Assembly: GCA_035041965.1 (NCBI GenBank)
Contig: JAPYMA010001613.1
Coordinates: 62,001 to 126,000 of the forward strand
Direction: 5' to 3'
DNA length: 64,000 nt
Source: Anisakis pegreffii
Lineage: Eukaryota > Nematoda > Chromadorea > Rhabditida > Anisakidae
A program made the translations under genes and the position numbers. The notes under the pieces were generated by a model that was given only the letters and a program-made list of their open reading frames with translations, did not search any database and had not been told where the DNA came from. Shown piece after piece: positions 23,971-37,700 of this stretch; positions within the stretch are counted from its first letter, which is position 1; each line of letters begins with the position of its first letter.

Positions 23971-26900
23971 TCAATGTGCTAATAGATTGCTAACGTTGTA
24001 GAAAGCTTCAATGGAAGCAACATGATAGCGGAGTGTGTGTACTATCGTTCGGAGAACGTTCACGATAGTCGGTGTTCCAAAGCCATGGGTTAACTAAAAT
24101 AATATTCATTACTGTTTTATCATGTACCACTCCAGTTCACTTTCTAATGCGACACTTTATAATATATCGCGTACTGATGAGTAGAGCATCATAAAATGAT
24201 TGAACTAAGACCAAACATCTTGTTTGAAGCATAATCTCGCACTGATGGACTATAAGTGCCATTATCATTTGAACTTATAAAGACATTAGCTATGAACAAC
24301 GCATTCGCAGTACTCACCGAATAATCATTACATCGCATTTATGAGTGAATGACTTTTGCATGTCAAATGAATATCAAGCGGTTTCTCTCTTTTTAATTTC
24401 TAACTTCAGAACCAGGAAGCAAGACATATGAAAACAATTTCTGCTGTCCAAAACATATTCGTAGACGAATACCGAATTCAGCATATTTATGTAACAGGTT
24501 CAGCTTGCTATTACAATAACAGGATGGATACAATGAAACGAACACGACTTTTGATATAAAAGAACGAACCAACGAGAACTTCGTGAGTTGAGCTTGTGTT
24601 GGCTGATCAAGAACTGCACTTGATTGTGACTGTGGATGTGATATTGTAGGACTATTATCCGTAAGCAATACCTCATGCAATCCTTGTAAAACTGCTCTGA
24701 AATGGTTTGCAACCATCAATATACAGTTTCGCAACCGATTTCATCAAATTGCGCAGTTGAATGAAACCGAATGAATTCAATGAATAGCGAACAACTCATG
24801 AAATGTGATCTACATAAACAGATGAGCTTACAAGGCATCACGAATCATTCTTGACCGCTGTAAGGCGTGCTCAGGTGGTGTGCGACGTGTCAGCAATTCG
24901 CCAAGTTGTTGAGACGGGAATGACTCATTACAAAGTTGTGCAAAATCCCTTCCCAAATGCTCGGCTTCCTCTGAAATGATGATAATAAGAATAAAGATGT
25001 GTCTCAGAATTCGATATTACCACCGATAAAAGCCAATCACTGACAAACGAAACGAACTTCGTTTTACATTCACCGAAATTTTTCTCATACTATTCAAAAT
25101 TTCAAGCCCGATGTATGCAGATGTTCGTCTAGCTGAATCATAAGTAGTTATAGTAAAACTTGCAAATGAAAACGAGCACTGCAATAAATGTGATTCTTTT
25201 CATGTGCTTGTAAAACGCCTTTGCTAAACATATTATTGCAGTCAATTATAGCGTAATGTGAGAATTTGCAAATGAAATTGAATCTAATTATGATACCCTC
25301 AACAAATGATGTAAATGCGGTTATGTTGGCGCCTCGACGACGTCCTGGCGGCAACGAAACGCCGTTTTTCATCAGTTGACTGCGAAGTGCATTTGCACCT
25401 TCTTTCGTTTTTGCTCTTAATTAAATTTAGTCATTATTCACTAACATTGCAATGAAAAATTTAGTTCTAAAAGTATTCACCAATTTTGTTTGTCTAATTG
25501 GTGTTTGACGATTAATCAATAAAAAATTTCAAGACACTTGAGCAATGAAGATGATGAAGTACACAACGAAAGCTTTGAAATTTTCATAGTGGAAGAATGC
25601 ATCTTCTAGAGCGTAAAATGATTCGTTATGCAACAGTACTGATGAAGACAATGAAAAACCTTCTTAAAATGCCACCGATGAGTGAGGCATTAAGGCATTC
25701 CGGATACGAGATTCGACGTTGTAATTCAGCTACAGAAACCTTGTATTTTGGTTGTGAGCTCAGCAAACTTGTTCGACCCGGAACTGTACAAAATGTCTCG
25801 TCGAGAGACGAACAACTACTCGACGCTATGCCACTGCTGTTTTCAGTTGGTGCACCACTATCAGTTGCTGGTTCGTTCTCTACATAAATTTATCGAAATA
25901 CATGTTAAAATTCATGAAGACAATTTAAAATAAAAGTGTTTCTTATGTTTGTTTACAAACCGAATGAAAAAATAACTTCCAACCACCTTTGTTTACTCCA
26001 TCCTCATCTTCTTCTTGATCATCGCTGTAATTCTGAACAAAAACAAATTATTGATCATCAAGTAGCGCTTTTCTGGAGGCTTAATATTTGCAATGTTTAT
26101 GAGTTTTACAAAGAATGATTTAATAAAACAAATGAAACCAAAATCATGAATTGACTTTCCAGAAACTTCAAAATGCTAAAATTATGCCTGCAACAAAACC
26201 TGTTCATGAAAGGGATTAAAAATCTGCTTAAACTCACTCCACTGTCCGCTTCAGCACAGCTTTGTGTAGGCGGTTGCTCGGCATTTGGTAAAAATCGAAT
26301 CTGGGAATGATTAAAGTGTACAGTTGTTTGATCGAAATTATAACTTAATACCTATGTCAAGCATAATCGAAATACAGTCGACTTCTACAACAAAATCGCT
26401 CTGTTAAACGTTCTGACTTCACATCACAACCAAGATACTTTTTAGCAAGGTGGAGTATTTGCTTTGAAAAGCGATTACGGTAAAACGTTGACGCAATCGA
26501 AAACACTGCATACCTGATGAACATCGCTTGCGTTCGAGCCATAATAAGCACCAAAGGCATTTTGGGTATTGAAATAAGACGGTACAGCGGTCTGAAGTGG
26601 TTGCTGATGTCCATCTAATGTCGTATTGCTTGTGCTTTGAACACCCATCGATACATTACATACTGGTGATGTGTTCATATGATATTCCTGATATGCCGAT
26701 ATATTTTCCTGGAAAATTTCTTATTTGCTTATTCTCAAAGCTCATTCGTCTATTCCTTCCTTGTCATCATTATGAAAATATCAAATGCTTACTCAGTTTT
26801 TGATTAGATTTTTTTTATTTGCCAGTTTCCTTGCATCCATGAGTGCAAGAGTTTTAAAAAAGCGTCCGAAAGAATCAAATTCAATAACGTTATATCAGTT

Positions 26901-27556
26901 TGCTAAGAAGCATATGAATGTGACCGTTTGAAGTCATTGTCGGAATTTCGCAAGAATTACAAAGATTGTATCTTCATTGAATTAATACAGCACACGTTCA
27001 CGTTTTTTTGTAAGAACTGTACCGAATGTATTGGTTCTGAATCTCTAAACTGATTGTGGTGCGTATTTTTGCACTGAACTTATAATCATTAGGATGAAAG
27101 GCTCGATTTCTAAAATAAAATCACTTTGTTAAAAGTCGACTTCCAAAATAAAATCGCTTTGTTAAACGTTCTACTTCGTGAGCAAAACATAAACCGACCG
27201 ATGACTGAATCATTGCCTCGTTAACTGCACCATCTTCATCTCTCGTACGCTTCGGTTCTATCGGTGAAAAAGTTGATATTTTCGCCTGCAAAACTCTAGT
27301 GCGATTTTATAAGAACGTTGGAAAGGAAGCCGTGCAGTTTGAGTTAAAGCAGATGTGCAATCAATATGTTCGTTCTAAAGTATCATTAGAACAATGGTAA
27401 CTAGCAAACGAACATTTACTGTAAATGAAGCAGCTAACCCACCATCTCATGCCATGTTCGTTTTAAAGTATTCGAAACAAGCGGTGTCGACGTGAGTGGA
27501 CCAACGCAGTGCCGGCTTGTTGATGATGTAGGCGCTCCATCGGATCGTTGTTGCAT
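23971..27556 (-). CDS. TFAP2: AP-2 family transcription factor
   Basis: Ten minus-strand exons in transcript order: 27556-27506, 27285-27199, 26708-26514, 26300-26238, 26032-25987, 25879-25660, 25415-25297, 24970-24832, 24696-24570 and 24093-23971. All phases agree and give 389 residues. The first half is a low-complexity activation region with a [10 protein letters not shown] acidic run. The AP-2 domain starts near residue 180: [57 protein letters not shown] (basic region), [13 protein letters not shown], then [20 protein letters not shown] and [15 protein letters not shown] (helix-span-helix dimerisation). AP-2 proteins bind GC-rich sites as dimers; C. elegans has the aptf genes. Exons 1 and 2 are less certain than the rest. 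The first ATG follows a TTGCAG acceptor at about 27567-27572. Confidence 0.9.
26378..26420. repeat. Dispersed 40-bp repeat, copy in AP-2 intron 3
   Basis: The unit begins TCGACTTC, then AATAAAATCGC-like sequence, then TGTTAAACGTTCT and ends ACTTC. It closely resembles the two copies at 27103-27177. Confidence 0.75.
27103..27177. repeat. Two tandem copies of the 40-bp repeat in AP-2 intron 2
   Basis: Copies at 27103-27135 and 27136-27177 share AAAATAAAATC and TTTGTTAAA with each other and with the copy at 26378. Confidence 0.75.
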
Positions 27557-27921
27557 TTTTGCACTTCTGCAAAAATTTTGATCTGTCAACACCAGCACTG
27601 ACTATCGGAAAGATGAGCTATCGAAACCATTGGAAAAATAATAAACAGTTATCGAAAAAATTATTTATTTAAATCCGTTATTTATTGGTTGACAAGTTTC
27701 ATTTTTTGAACTCTCTATAAAGAACGCGTTATACGAGCGATATCAATGCGTTGTGTATATTTGATAGAAGCTGTAAACAATAACACATTGATGAATATAG
27801 CAGTGTTACAGTTAAATGATAATAATAGTAATAACGATTCCAAGAAAGCAGCGAGTACTTATGGGAAATAGTCGCCTGCGATGCATAGAGAAACAAGTTT
27901 TGCTGATGCGACTAGACACAC

Positions 27922-27985
27922 GTGTTTTGTTACTTCTACTGTTCCACTGATAGATATCAGTGGAATAGTAGAAGTAACAAAACAC
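27922..27985. repeat. Near-perfect inverted repeat, 31-nt arms
   Basis: Arms 27922-27952 and 27955-27985 with a 2-nt loop; one mismatch by my count. It begins GTGTTTTGTTACTTC and ends with the reverse complement. Confidence 0.9.
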
Positions 27986-30503
27986 TGTAGATTATCTCAT
28001 AAAGATCATTAATAATATTCTAATAGTTCCAAACAATTGTAATACTCTCCCATTGGATATCATAAAGGAATTACTCAAACATCATTTCATAAGGCTAAAA
28101 TCATTGATTTCTATTGAGTAACGTCTTGTCTTAATAGCATTGTATTTAACTCCAAATAGGAGATCGAAAACATTGAAACTTTCGAATTAAATATCGAACT
28201 TATAACTCAAAGAAAACGTTTCGTTAATTGTGCTCAAAACTGTCTTTCGTGTTCATGTACATTGCATAAATGTGGACGGTTAATCCGGGTTAACTGGTCA
28301 ACAGTATCAAACAAATTGCAATTTTACATTAAAATTTTTTTGTTCTCAAAATTATTGATAATTCATCGAGATTTTACAAGTATAAAACAAATCACATATG
28401 CAGCAGATGCTCTGTATGACGTCTTGAACTCACTAAAAATACCGTAATCAGTGTCACAATGCACAGTTGTCAATAAGCTTCAACGAATCAACATACGTGT
28501 ACAAATGTGGTGCAGGTTAAAGAAAGATACGGTAATGCGTTGCTTTCTATTCGAATATTAAGAAGTGCAAAATGAATAATTCGTAGGTCTTCTTATGTGA
28601 TGAAGAAGTTTAAAAATTGAGCTGAAGCTGTATTTGCAAATTAGACGTCTTCTCATCACTTGTTTTAGCGTGATTACGAAAAATATTCACTGTTCAGTTT
28701 AAGACTTTAGACTGAACGCAGCAATCGCAGTAGTTTTTTCTCGCATTCTATTTTAAATTTACCGGAGCATCTATCAAATATGAATGGAATAAAAGTACAC
28801 TTCATCAGTCGACCGTACTCATTCGAGAATAATGCAAGAGATTTGTCGTAGTCGTGTGAGTCAGTCAATGGAGGCAAGTATTTAGCAACAATGAGATTCA
28901 CTCAATGAATTGTTCTGGGCGGAGCGTCAGCTGACAGTATATCCTTGAAGGCAAATTGATCATCGAATAGCTGAAGGACAATATTCAAATTAAGCTGGGT
29001 CGATATCATTTATCTACGTAGATTATATCTGTATTCATAAGAGAAAATCAAATGAATGGAAAGAAAACTGCAGTTGCAGCAAAAACGTGAAAGGATTTGA
29101 TGTAGAAGGGCTATGTTAGCATCGAATGCCGTTCTCATGACCATGTCGTTGCGACCTTAATGATTAGAGTATAGCGTTATGATAGCTTGAATTCTTCAAC
29201 GTTACTCCTTATCAACGTGCGATAAAAAATTTTCTTCCACCATAATGAATATTCAAACGATGAAGCAAAAACAAAAATCAGGTATGAAAAAAGAATGCAT
29301 ATTGCTTTGTTCAGAATACTTAATGACAGCTAGCTGACATTCACCTCTAAGAGGAGGCTACCCTCTGAAGATTAATGCAGCGTGTTTGTTATTGTGATGA
29401 CTGAATCATATTAAGTATCACGTTTACATGATCTTTTATTAATCAATTAATTAGCTTACGCATTTGAAATGATTTCATATGGTCAATTCATATGTTATCA
29501 TCAAACAGCAATGTACGTCCATTTGAAGAATGAAATTAGTCGTACAAAAAGGATGATCGTATCCTTATATTTACAAACATACATTTCTTTATCATCAAAA
29601 TATGATATATCAATGTCTTGAAGCGTAAATGCCATCCTCATTTCAAAACTAACATTTTCCCGGAAGCGATGTAGACAACTACAGATATGATATCATTGCA
29701 AGTTAACATTATTTTGCTACAATTTGAGGAAAAATGCAAAGTTTTCGTAAATGCGAAACTCATACGGAATATTATAACTAATCGTTGAGAAAATCACATG
29801 GAATATTCTAATTAAAGATGAATTCCGGCAAAGTGAATTCCTCAGTACACCCAGCAAATTTCCAATGAGATATACCTTTTGACAGAGCCTATATCTTTTT
29901 TGGAGGTTTTGTCGCTAATTTCTGAAATGAGAGCAGGAGAATGGTAGAGGTCAGAGTTTGTTAAAGAAAAACCAACGCATTTTTTTTTGAATTTGATTTT
30001 AAACTGACCCAGGGCAAATCCTGTGAATTAGGACCCCTTTTGAATTTCGCCCAAAACTACCAAAAATCCCCCTCCCCGTCTTAAATCTACGAACTGACAA
30101 CAACCTACTTATTTATTATAAGTGATAAAAAAATGACCTATCCAGGAAGTCCTTTACAAGTGACATCGATAAATTTGAAAGATGTCGTGTTCAAGCAATT
30201 GGCAAGACATTCCCATTCAATTGTCCAATTCTCTCGAGAGTATGAAAGCATAGAAATCACCCAATTCAATCCAACACTAATATTTTCATTACTAAACGGG
30301 ATAGTGAACATCGAGATAAGAAATTAAGTAATACAAACTTTCGTTGTTTGCTCGAGATGAGCAATGAAATGAGTGATCCTTTACGGCACAACTATGTCGT
30401 TGCAAGCAATGCGCTTAGCTGTCTGCATTTTTCAACGGCTCTTTATCTGTCTTATGGCATCTCCTTAGAAATCGTTTTGAATCGTGAGTACCACAGTTCA
30501 GAT

Positions 30504-30560
30504 ATTTTTTTCAATTTCATCAGCCAATCAAGTCTATTGGCTGATGAAATTGAAAAAAAT
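30504..30560. repeat. Perfect inverted repeat, 25-nt arms
   Basis: Arms 30504-30528 and 30536-30560 around a 7-nt loop. The inner part of the arm is TTCATCAGCCAAT and its complement. Confidence 0.9.
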
Positions 30561-30651
30561 TGGACAGTTCGTAAGGTCGAAAAAATATTTTAAACTCATC
30601 ACAGGTTTTTGGCTCAACGAGTAGAAGCTTAAGAAAATCAAAACCATGCTC

Positions 30652-30711
30652 TTTTCACTCGTGAGGCTTGAATTTTACAATCTTTTTACTCGTGAGATTG
30701 GAATTTTACAA
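30652..30711. repeat. Short imperfect tandem duplication
   Basis: Two units of about 28 nt share ACTCGTGAG and GAATTTTACAA, at about 30652-30680 and 30684-30711. Confidence 0.6.
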
Positions 30712-31129
30712 GATCATGGTGGAAACGGTTTTATTCTTATAAATCTCAATGTTCTGAATTCACATTGAAGAGTGTTTGCTTGAAGAAATTTTGGCTACAC
30801 GTTGTCTGCACGCCGGAGTGATGAGGAGGGACATATGAAGAAAATCGGAATGTGTGAGACCAAGCCCAAATAAGCGGTTCAAGAACGTCTTTTCATGATT
30901 ACGATTTGCAAAATCCCGACCATTTTTGAATTCCGCGATCGTGATTGATTACCGTGATTCAATCACGATCTCGGAATCGCATGTTCAACGAATTCTTTCT
31001 GAGCAACTGCATTCATGATTATATGTATTTAACAAATCATACAGTTCGAATTCTGAAAATAAAGCATCAACATCACTTAATACTGGATCTGATGCGTACG
31101 ACGACCGTCAGTGATTCAACAACGTGTTC

Positions 31130-31163
31130 CTGAAGATGGCATAACGCCGAAACGTTGAACTTT
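31130..31163 (+). other. Hammerhead-like or Penelope-terminus-like motif
   Basis: CTGAAGA, then GGC-ATAAC-GCC, then GAAAC reads like the catalytic core order CUGANGA, stem II, GAAA. The pattern CTGAAGATGGC..GCCGAAACG is also typical of the ends of Penelope-like retroelements. The base directly after CTGAAGA does not pair as in canonical ribozymes, and flanking stems I and III are not clear. No RT or GIY-YIG domain was found nearby. Confidence 0.3.
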
Positions 31164-34100
31164 GTAAAGAACCATCTCTATTTGCGCTGGTAATACTTTG
31201 TCAATAAAACTATATTACTATTTGAAAATGAATGACCTAGAAATGGTTGGTGAGTATTCCAAAATGAGTGTGTTAAGAAAATTGCATAAAATGCCATGTC
31301 TCATTCCGAATTCCGAGATCATTCAGGCCACAAATCCCGGATCGAGATTTATAGTTCAGGATCCCGAGTACCTTGCAAGCATGAAGAGATCAAAGTAGGT
31401 TGAACAGCCTCAACAAAAATTTTACAATTGTGCTACAAGATGAACGATAGTGTAAAATTGGCGACTTGAAAAATTCATCTCATAAAGACTGGATTTTTGT
31501 ATGGTAGTGTTGTTTGAGGGGGCACAACAGCGAACGTACATACGCACAACAGCGTTATGGCTGAGGCTGAGGCTCAGCCTCAACCTTTAAGCGTTTGTGC
31601 CCTGTCAGACGACACTAGTGCCGATTGTTGAAGTGTAAGAAGATTTTAAAAGAGTTCCTTGGACGGATACAAGTCCACATTTGACATATTCTAACAGGAT
31701 AATTCAAATTTTGCGCAATCTATTTAAAACTAAAATTTTATTCAGCCGATAATGAAAAACATTTTCGAATGAACAACTCTTTTCAATGAAAACATGAAAG
31801 TCTATCAGAAAAAGATATAGTCAAATAAAAGGTGGATAGCATCCATGCATCAATTCGTCGAGTGAAGTTGAAGAAAACGATTACGAGAGAGATGAGGTCG
31901 GTCGGCAAAATGGATATTCACTACGAAGTAAAGAAATCACCTCTGGGGCTTTTCGATCATTTAAGAGACGTATTTATTGTGTGATGAATATGCCGGTTGA
32001 TCTATCGTAATAATTGATTGTTGTGTCAGAGAAGACGCTGGAAGGCATTCTGAAGGCAAATGCATAGAGGATTTGTTTTGAATCGAATTATGCTTCAAGC
32101 AAGGTTTGTTTTATCTTTCTGCATGTGCAATTCAAACGAACCATTCAAATAAACACCCATCAATATTTTTCTTGAGTAAGTCATTGGTTATCTGCGAACA
32201 TTCTCTTTTTTTAGCACATCGATGAAACCATTGTAGTCGAAATTGATTGTTAAATTGAAAACATACAAACAAATTCAAGATGAAGAATTTGGCTTCTAAT
32301 TTCATTTATATATAAGTACAGAAATTTACTGATGAATCGCGATATTGACTTCGATAACGCAAGAAATGTTTGCGAATGTCATATGAACTGAAATCGTTGG
32401 TGACAATTTCAAACTACGGGCCGGAAGTTTGAAAAATATGATCACTTTAACGATGAATAATGCACAAAAGCTTGCAGCGGATGTCACCTGTTCTGTTTAC
32501 ATTTACATCATCAGTTCAGATGTTGCTTAAAATGATTTGGATTATGAGTGAGTTGAAAAGAAACAGTGATGAACCACTATTTTTTCAAATGAACTGCCAA
32601 TTCATTGAACTGGATTAGGATTCAGAATTTTTGTTCAGCCACGTCAACAGTCATTTTCTCAACTCTCACCAATTCAATATGACCGAATATTTTTCTTCAC
32701 CAAAATGTGGGCTTTTCAGTCCTTCTGTTCACTGATTTTCCCATTTTACTATAACTTTCAGAAGTAAGAAGAAGAAGTATCTTCTTCTTCAAGAAGTATT
32801 TTTGTTAGGTGAAATTCATTTGCAATCTCAACTAGATTCGGCCTCAATCGCATTTGAAATACCTGTTAAAAGCATATGAAAGACCACTTAATCTTGCGTT
32901 CCTTCTATGTAACTTTCCACACACCAACTGCCATTCATGTTCAAAATTATCCAATAGTAAGCGAGAAAACAAGCAACATTGTGGGAGGTCCTTTGCACCT
33001 AGCAAACACCACCTGCTTATCGTTATTAAATGCAGCTACCTTTCATCATTTAACGGAGTAGCAGAGGATCACCATCCTCAACGTGGAGGATAGGGGGATC
33101 TGCGCTTCGAAATGTTCTTGATGAATGTGTTTCAGTGTTGTTGCATGTTGATGACTATCTGGCTGATGAAAATTTCATTTTTTACGTGATTAACCCATCA
33201 TTGAAAGTTAATTAATAGGTGAAAAATTAAGTTAGGTCTTGAATGTGCTGCTTGTATTTTATTCAGTGAAACTTTATTAAGGTGCACATTCACTCAACAT
33301 TACCTATCAAAAATTGTTGACGTTCAATGGAAATAACAACTGATTAAGGTATTACTGAGGGTTTATCAGTTTAAATACATATTGATAATGCGATCAAAGT
33401 ATTTGTTTACAGTGCATTACTACTGTACCTTTCGCTCATAAACATTTCAGCTCGCTCAGAATTGAATGTTTCATTTTTTAATCAGTCAAACTAAAAATCA
33501 ATTAAAATATTTGATATTCGTGATGATAATATTTTACGATGCATTTTAGCTCAGCCATATTTAGTATGCTAGCAACGAGCACTTGTTGTTTTATAGCAAA
33601 TTGATTCATACGTTCACCTACTTTTTATTCGTTTTGCTCTTTTCATTCATCGTTGTGTGTGAATAAAGAATGAAGTTTATGACTTTAATCTATTGGTTAA
33701 TATTTGCAAAATAATGTGCTTCATAATTGGCTAATGAAAGAGAGCAGATGTTGTGATTCGGTTTGGTTAATTAATGAATGAGCGTTTTTATCCGTCGTGA
33801 AAAAAAACTGAAATTATTAATAGATTTCTGTTACAAATATCTGCTCATGCGATCGTACACAGGTTATTTTAATTATAAACTCTCAAAATAGGTTCCATTC
33901 GAAACCGAATTCGAATGTCTGTTTGTTATATTGTCCAGCAGATACATCATTTATGATGGTCTGTGAAATGATTTACCTGATTCTGGGTGACTGACTGTAA
34001 CACTCTAGACACGTGAATGAAACACGCGGAAAATTTTTCTCTTTACTGATCTATTGGAAAAAGTTAGGAATGCAGCAAAAGAATCGTATTCGTTGGTGTG

Positions 34101-34790
34101 AATGTGTAAAATATTTTGGACAATGCAACAGCAATGTAGAAGCTTGTTTTAAAAACGAATATACAATGCAATTATTATGAATTGAAATGTCCTTCGATCG
34201 TTCGCTATCCTTTTGCGTTTCTTTATAAAGCCTGAATATCCATTTGTATTCCTCACTTCACCATCCATAAACTCTTATCAATTAGTACAGCGTTTTTCAC
34301 GACAATTTCTTCGAATAAATTATTGCATGAGTAACTCATTTCATGCGTTCATACGGTAGGAGGGCACAATAATCGTATGACAAATACGATCGATTTTTAA
34401 AATCAAATTCATCCAGCAGGATATTAGAGCGCGTTGTCTTTTATGTTGTACATTTACCTGGTTATGAATCATTTATTCATCCATTCAAATGATGGAGCTT
34501 TTCGGGTTGACGTCGAATCCATTTTAAGAACCTGCGAAATATTCTCTGAAAATGATTTCATGATCAATTTAACAAGTTACATCAATTAGTTGATCAGAAC
34601 TGCCGTCTCATTTCTTGATCGTTTCTTGATTAGTTCGAATAGCTAATAAGTGAACAATAATTTCCAGCAGTTCAGAACTCAAATCGTGAATTTACTGAAT
34701 AATTTTGTAAACTTTTTCATTCATCCATAAATTAAAATAAATTCAGGTTTTGTTGAAGAACGAAAAAAACGTTGCTGTTTTTCGAATGCA

Positions 34791-37700
34791 ATGACAATTT
34801 CTTACCAACTTGATGTGACACATGCGTCTGCACTTTCATTTTTCCGTCTTCTATTTCGCTGGCGTGCGAGCTTCTGGAAGGACATTTTCAAAGAATTGCT
34901 CGTTTGGTGCACGATGTATTTTATGATCGCCTTCTGTTATCGATCACATTTTATTATGAATGACGCACAAAGAATGTAAGCTTTTAATAGCTGCGTTTAT
35001 AACTCGAGAGACATCTAACCATTCACCTCTCTGATCAAATGCTTATTCATAATCCATTTGCTTTTAGGAATATTTCAAAAATACGCCATGTTTCCGTTGC
35101 ATTCTCGTCGAATAGTCTGAAAAGAGAACGTATTCCCTTGATCGTATCCATTTGATTGAGCCTTTTATTTTATTGTAGCCATTTTCAACAATAATGTATT
35201 TTTGTTTGATATTCAATTTGAAATTCATTATTGAAGAAAAATTTTCGAAAGAAGAAAATTGGATTCGTAAATTTGATATGATTGCTGTTTTAAAATTGTC
35301 TCAGAAGATTTGCTTGCAACAAACAGACAAAACTATTGTTCAAATTGCTGAAATCAATTCACTTGTGATGTAATTGCTATTCAAATAGCAAGCAGTGCTT
35401 AACTGAATAAATTCGTACATATAATCGGCTTTCACAAAACCGAATGGAAAAGTCACTAATGAATACATAAAGAATTTGAACGAATATTGATTAGAAGTGT
35501 TACGAATGAATATTTAATGAACACAATTAAAATTGTTTCATTACAGAACATTTGAGAAGTTATCGGTTTATCTGAATCATCATCTCAATCATATACCATT
35601 AACGTTTATTCTCGGATTTTATGTCAGCATCGTCTTTCGTCGTTGGAATATTGTTTTCAAAAATATGGGTTATATTGAAAAGTATGTACGTTGTTCATTC
35701 CTTTTTTCTTGTAAACCTTTCGATCATTGATCACTGATGACGACGTTTAATAATCATCGTTTTGATTTTATTTTTATGGAATTGGTATTTTTATTTATCT
35801 GGAGAAAGAAATTGAAATGCAGTCAGACACAGCTCATTCGCCCCATCTCCAAACATTTCGATTTTGAAAGCACAATTTTGCAGTTATCACTTGATTATCA
35901 TTAATTCGAAGTTGAATTATTGCAAAAAGGTCTATTTTTAATGTTACGAACATAAATGTTGATATAAATATAATACTTTCAAAAATCAGTATCTTATCGT
36001 CAAAAAACTATTAAACTTTTCACATAAATCGTCGAGAACATTTCAGTGAGGCGATTCTGATTGGTAATTATGTTCAAGGTGATGATGAGCAAACAAAAAT
36101 GATGCGTCGTGCGATGGTTCGATATATGTGCCTGTCGCAATTGCTCGTCTACCGTGATATCTCAGTTTGCGTTCGTAAACGATTCCCGACGAATCAGTCC
36201 ATTATTCAAGCTGGTTTATTGCCAAGCGTTCTTTTTTGTTTCCAATTCATTTCACGCTCGATAATATCTTCGGATCATATTCATTTTTTCGTTATCCATC
36301 TGATTTCATAATGCTCAACACAACTGAATTACCGTATGCACTACGTTCGTTTAAAATGAACTGTTCAGGTTTCATGTTAGAACACGAAGAAGCCAAATTG
36401 GAATCGATCAGTCTGGAATACGATAAATATTGGGTACCAATCAATTGGTCTTATACGCTATTTTTTGAAGCACGTCGTGCCAAAAAAATAGCTAGTGATG
36501 CGATGACCAATAAACTATGCGATGTAATCGGAAAGATCTCTTATTTTGAATGTTCATTCTTTTGATTTGAATTAGTCGCTTGAAAAGTCATTTGTAAACG
36601 TTTTCTTACAACGATCAAGTGGGTAATCAATTTCGTAATAGAAGGTTCAAAATGAAAATCACACAATTCATCAAAACACAAGCAACTTCAATCGGTATTA
36701 CTAAAGGTTCAAGAGACATTTAAGGTTGTCTACTATCCACAACCTTATCACTGTTTACAAATCGGCTCGTTACTATTTACCTGATAGTTCATCCATTGGG
36801 ACTGAAATGATCTGAATGCCTTACAGGAAATGAAGAACTTTCGTCAAAATCTTCAGATGTTGTGCAATTACGATTGGGTACCTATTCCGCTCACTTACCC
36901 ACAGGTTGACAATATATAAAACAGAATGATGGTAGTTTTGGTAGATATAAATTGAGGTTGAATATTCGAAATTCAGGTCATTATGGTAGCCGTATATTTT
37001 TATTTCATCGTTTGTCTTGTTTCGAGACAATTCATATCGAGCGATAGTGGCAGTGCAACCGCTAGCAATGTAAGTGCATTATTCGTTCTGAATTTGTTTG
37101 CTATTCATCCTTCAAAAAAATGAGTGACCAATCACATTGATTGATTTCGTGACGTGAGCCCAGAAACGAAAGAAGAAGCTTGTGATAATAAGCGATTTAA
37201 TATTTAACTTGAAAACCATTTTTTATCGATATGGTTCTCGAAAAGTGCGTTTCAGTTTGAAATGATCGTGCCACTTATGACGATTATTCAATTCGTTTTT
37301 TTTGTCGGTTGGATGAAAGCTGCTGAAGTTCTGTTGAATCCGATGGGTGAAGATGATGACGATTTCGAGACGAATTTCCTTCTCGACAAAAATCTAGCTG
37401 TAAAATTTTCTTTGATAGTTTCAAAACTAACAATGCACTATGTTCGTTTGGTTTTTGTGATTTTTAAGCAGAAATTTTTAACCGAAAATAAATAAGTTTG
37501 TTTTGAGACATCACTAAATATTGTTGATGCGAGCGGTGATGTACCAATCACGGAACCGGATCAGTTTTGGTTGAGTGGACGAGTTCAGCCAATTTATCCG
37601 CTATCTGTTGCTGACGAAGAGATGAACGCTTTGGTTGGATCGGCTGTTCATGCAAAGTAAGTAGTAAAAAGCATGATACGAAGAGTCGTTATTATTATCA

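Larger units (their letters stand above)
27557..34790. other. Gene-poor region between divergent AP-2 and bestrophin B
   Basis: No coding exon with family similarity or phased splice sites was found across about 7 kb. It holds the listed hairpins, a small tandem duplication, a possible retroelement terminus near 31130, and probably the promoters of AP-2 (left side) and bestrophin B (right side). Short frames at 30133-30593, 30945-31398 and 32854-33093 have no recognised domain. Confidence 0.45.

Noticed and set aside
36821..37030. Minus-strand frame near 37 kb
   Set aside because: Shadow of bestrophin B exons 5 and 6.
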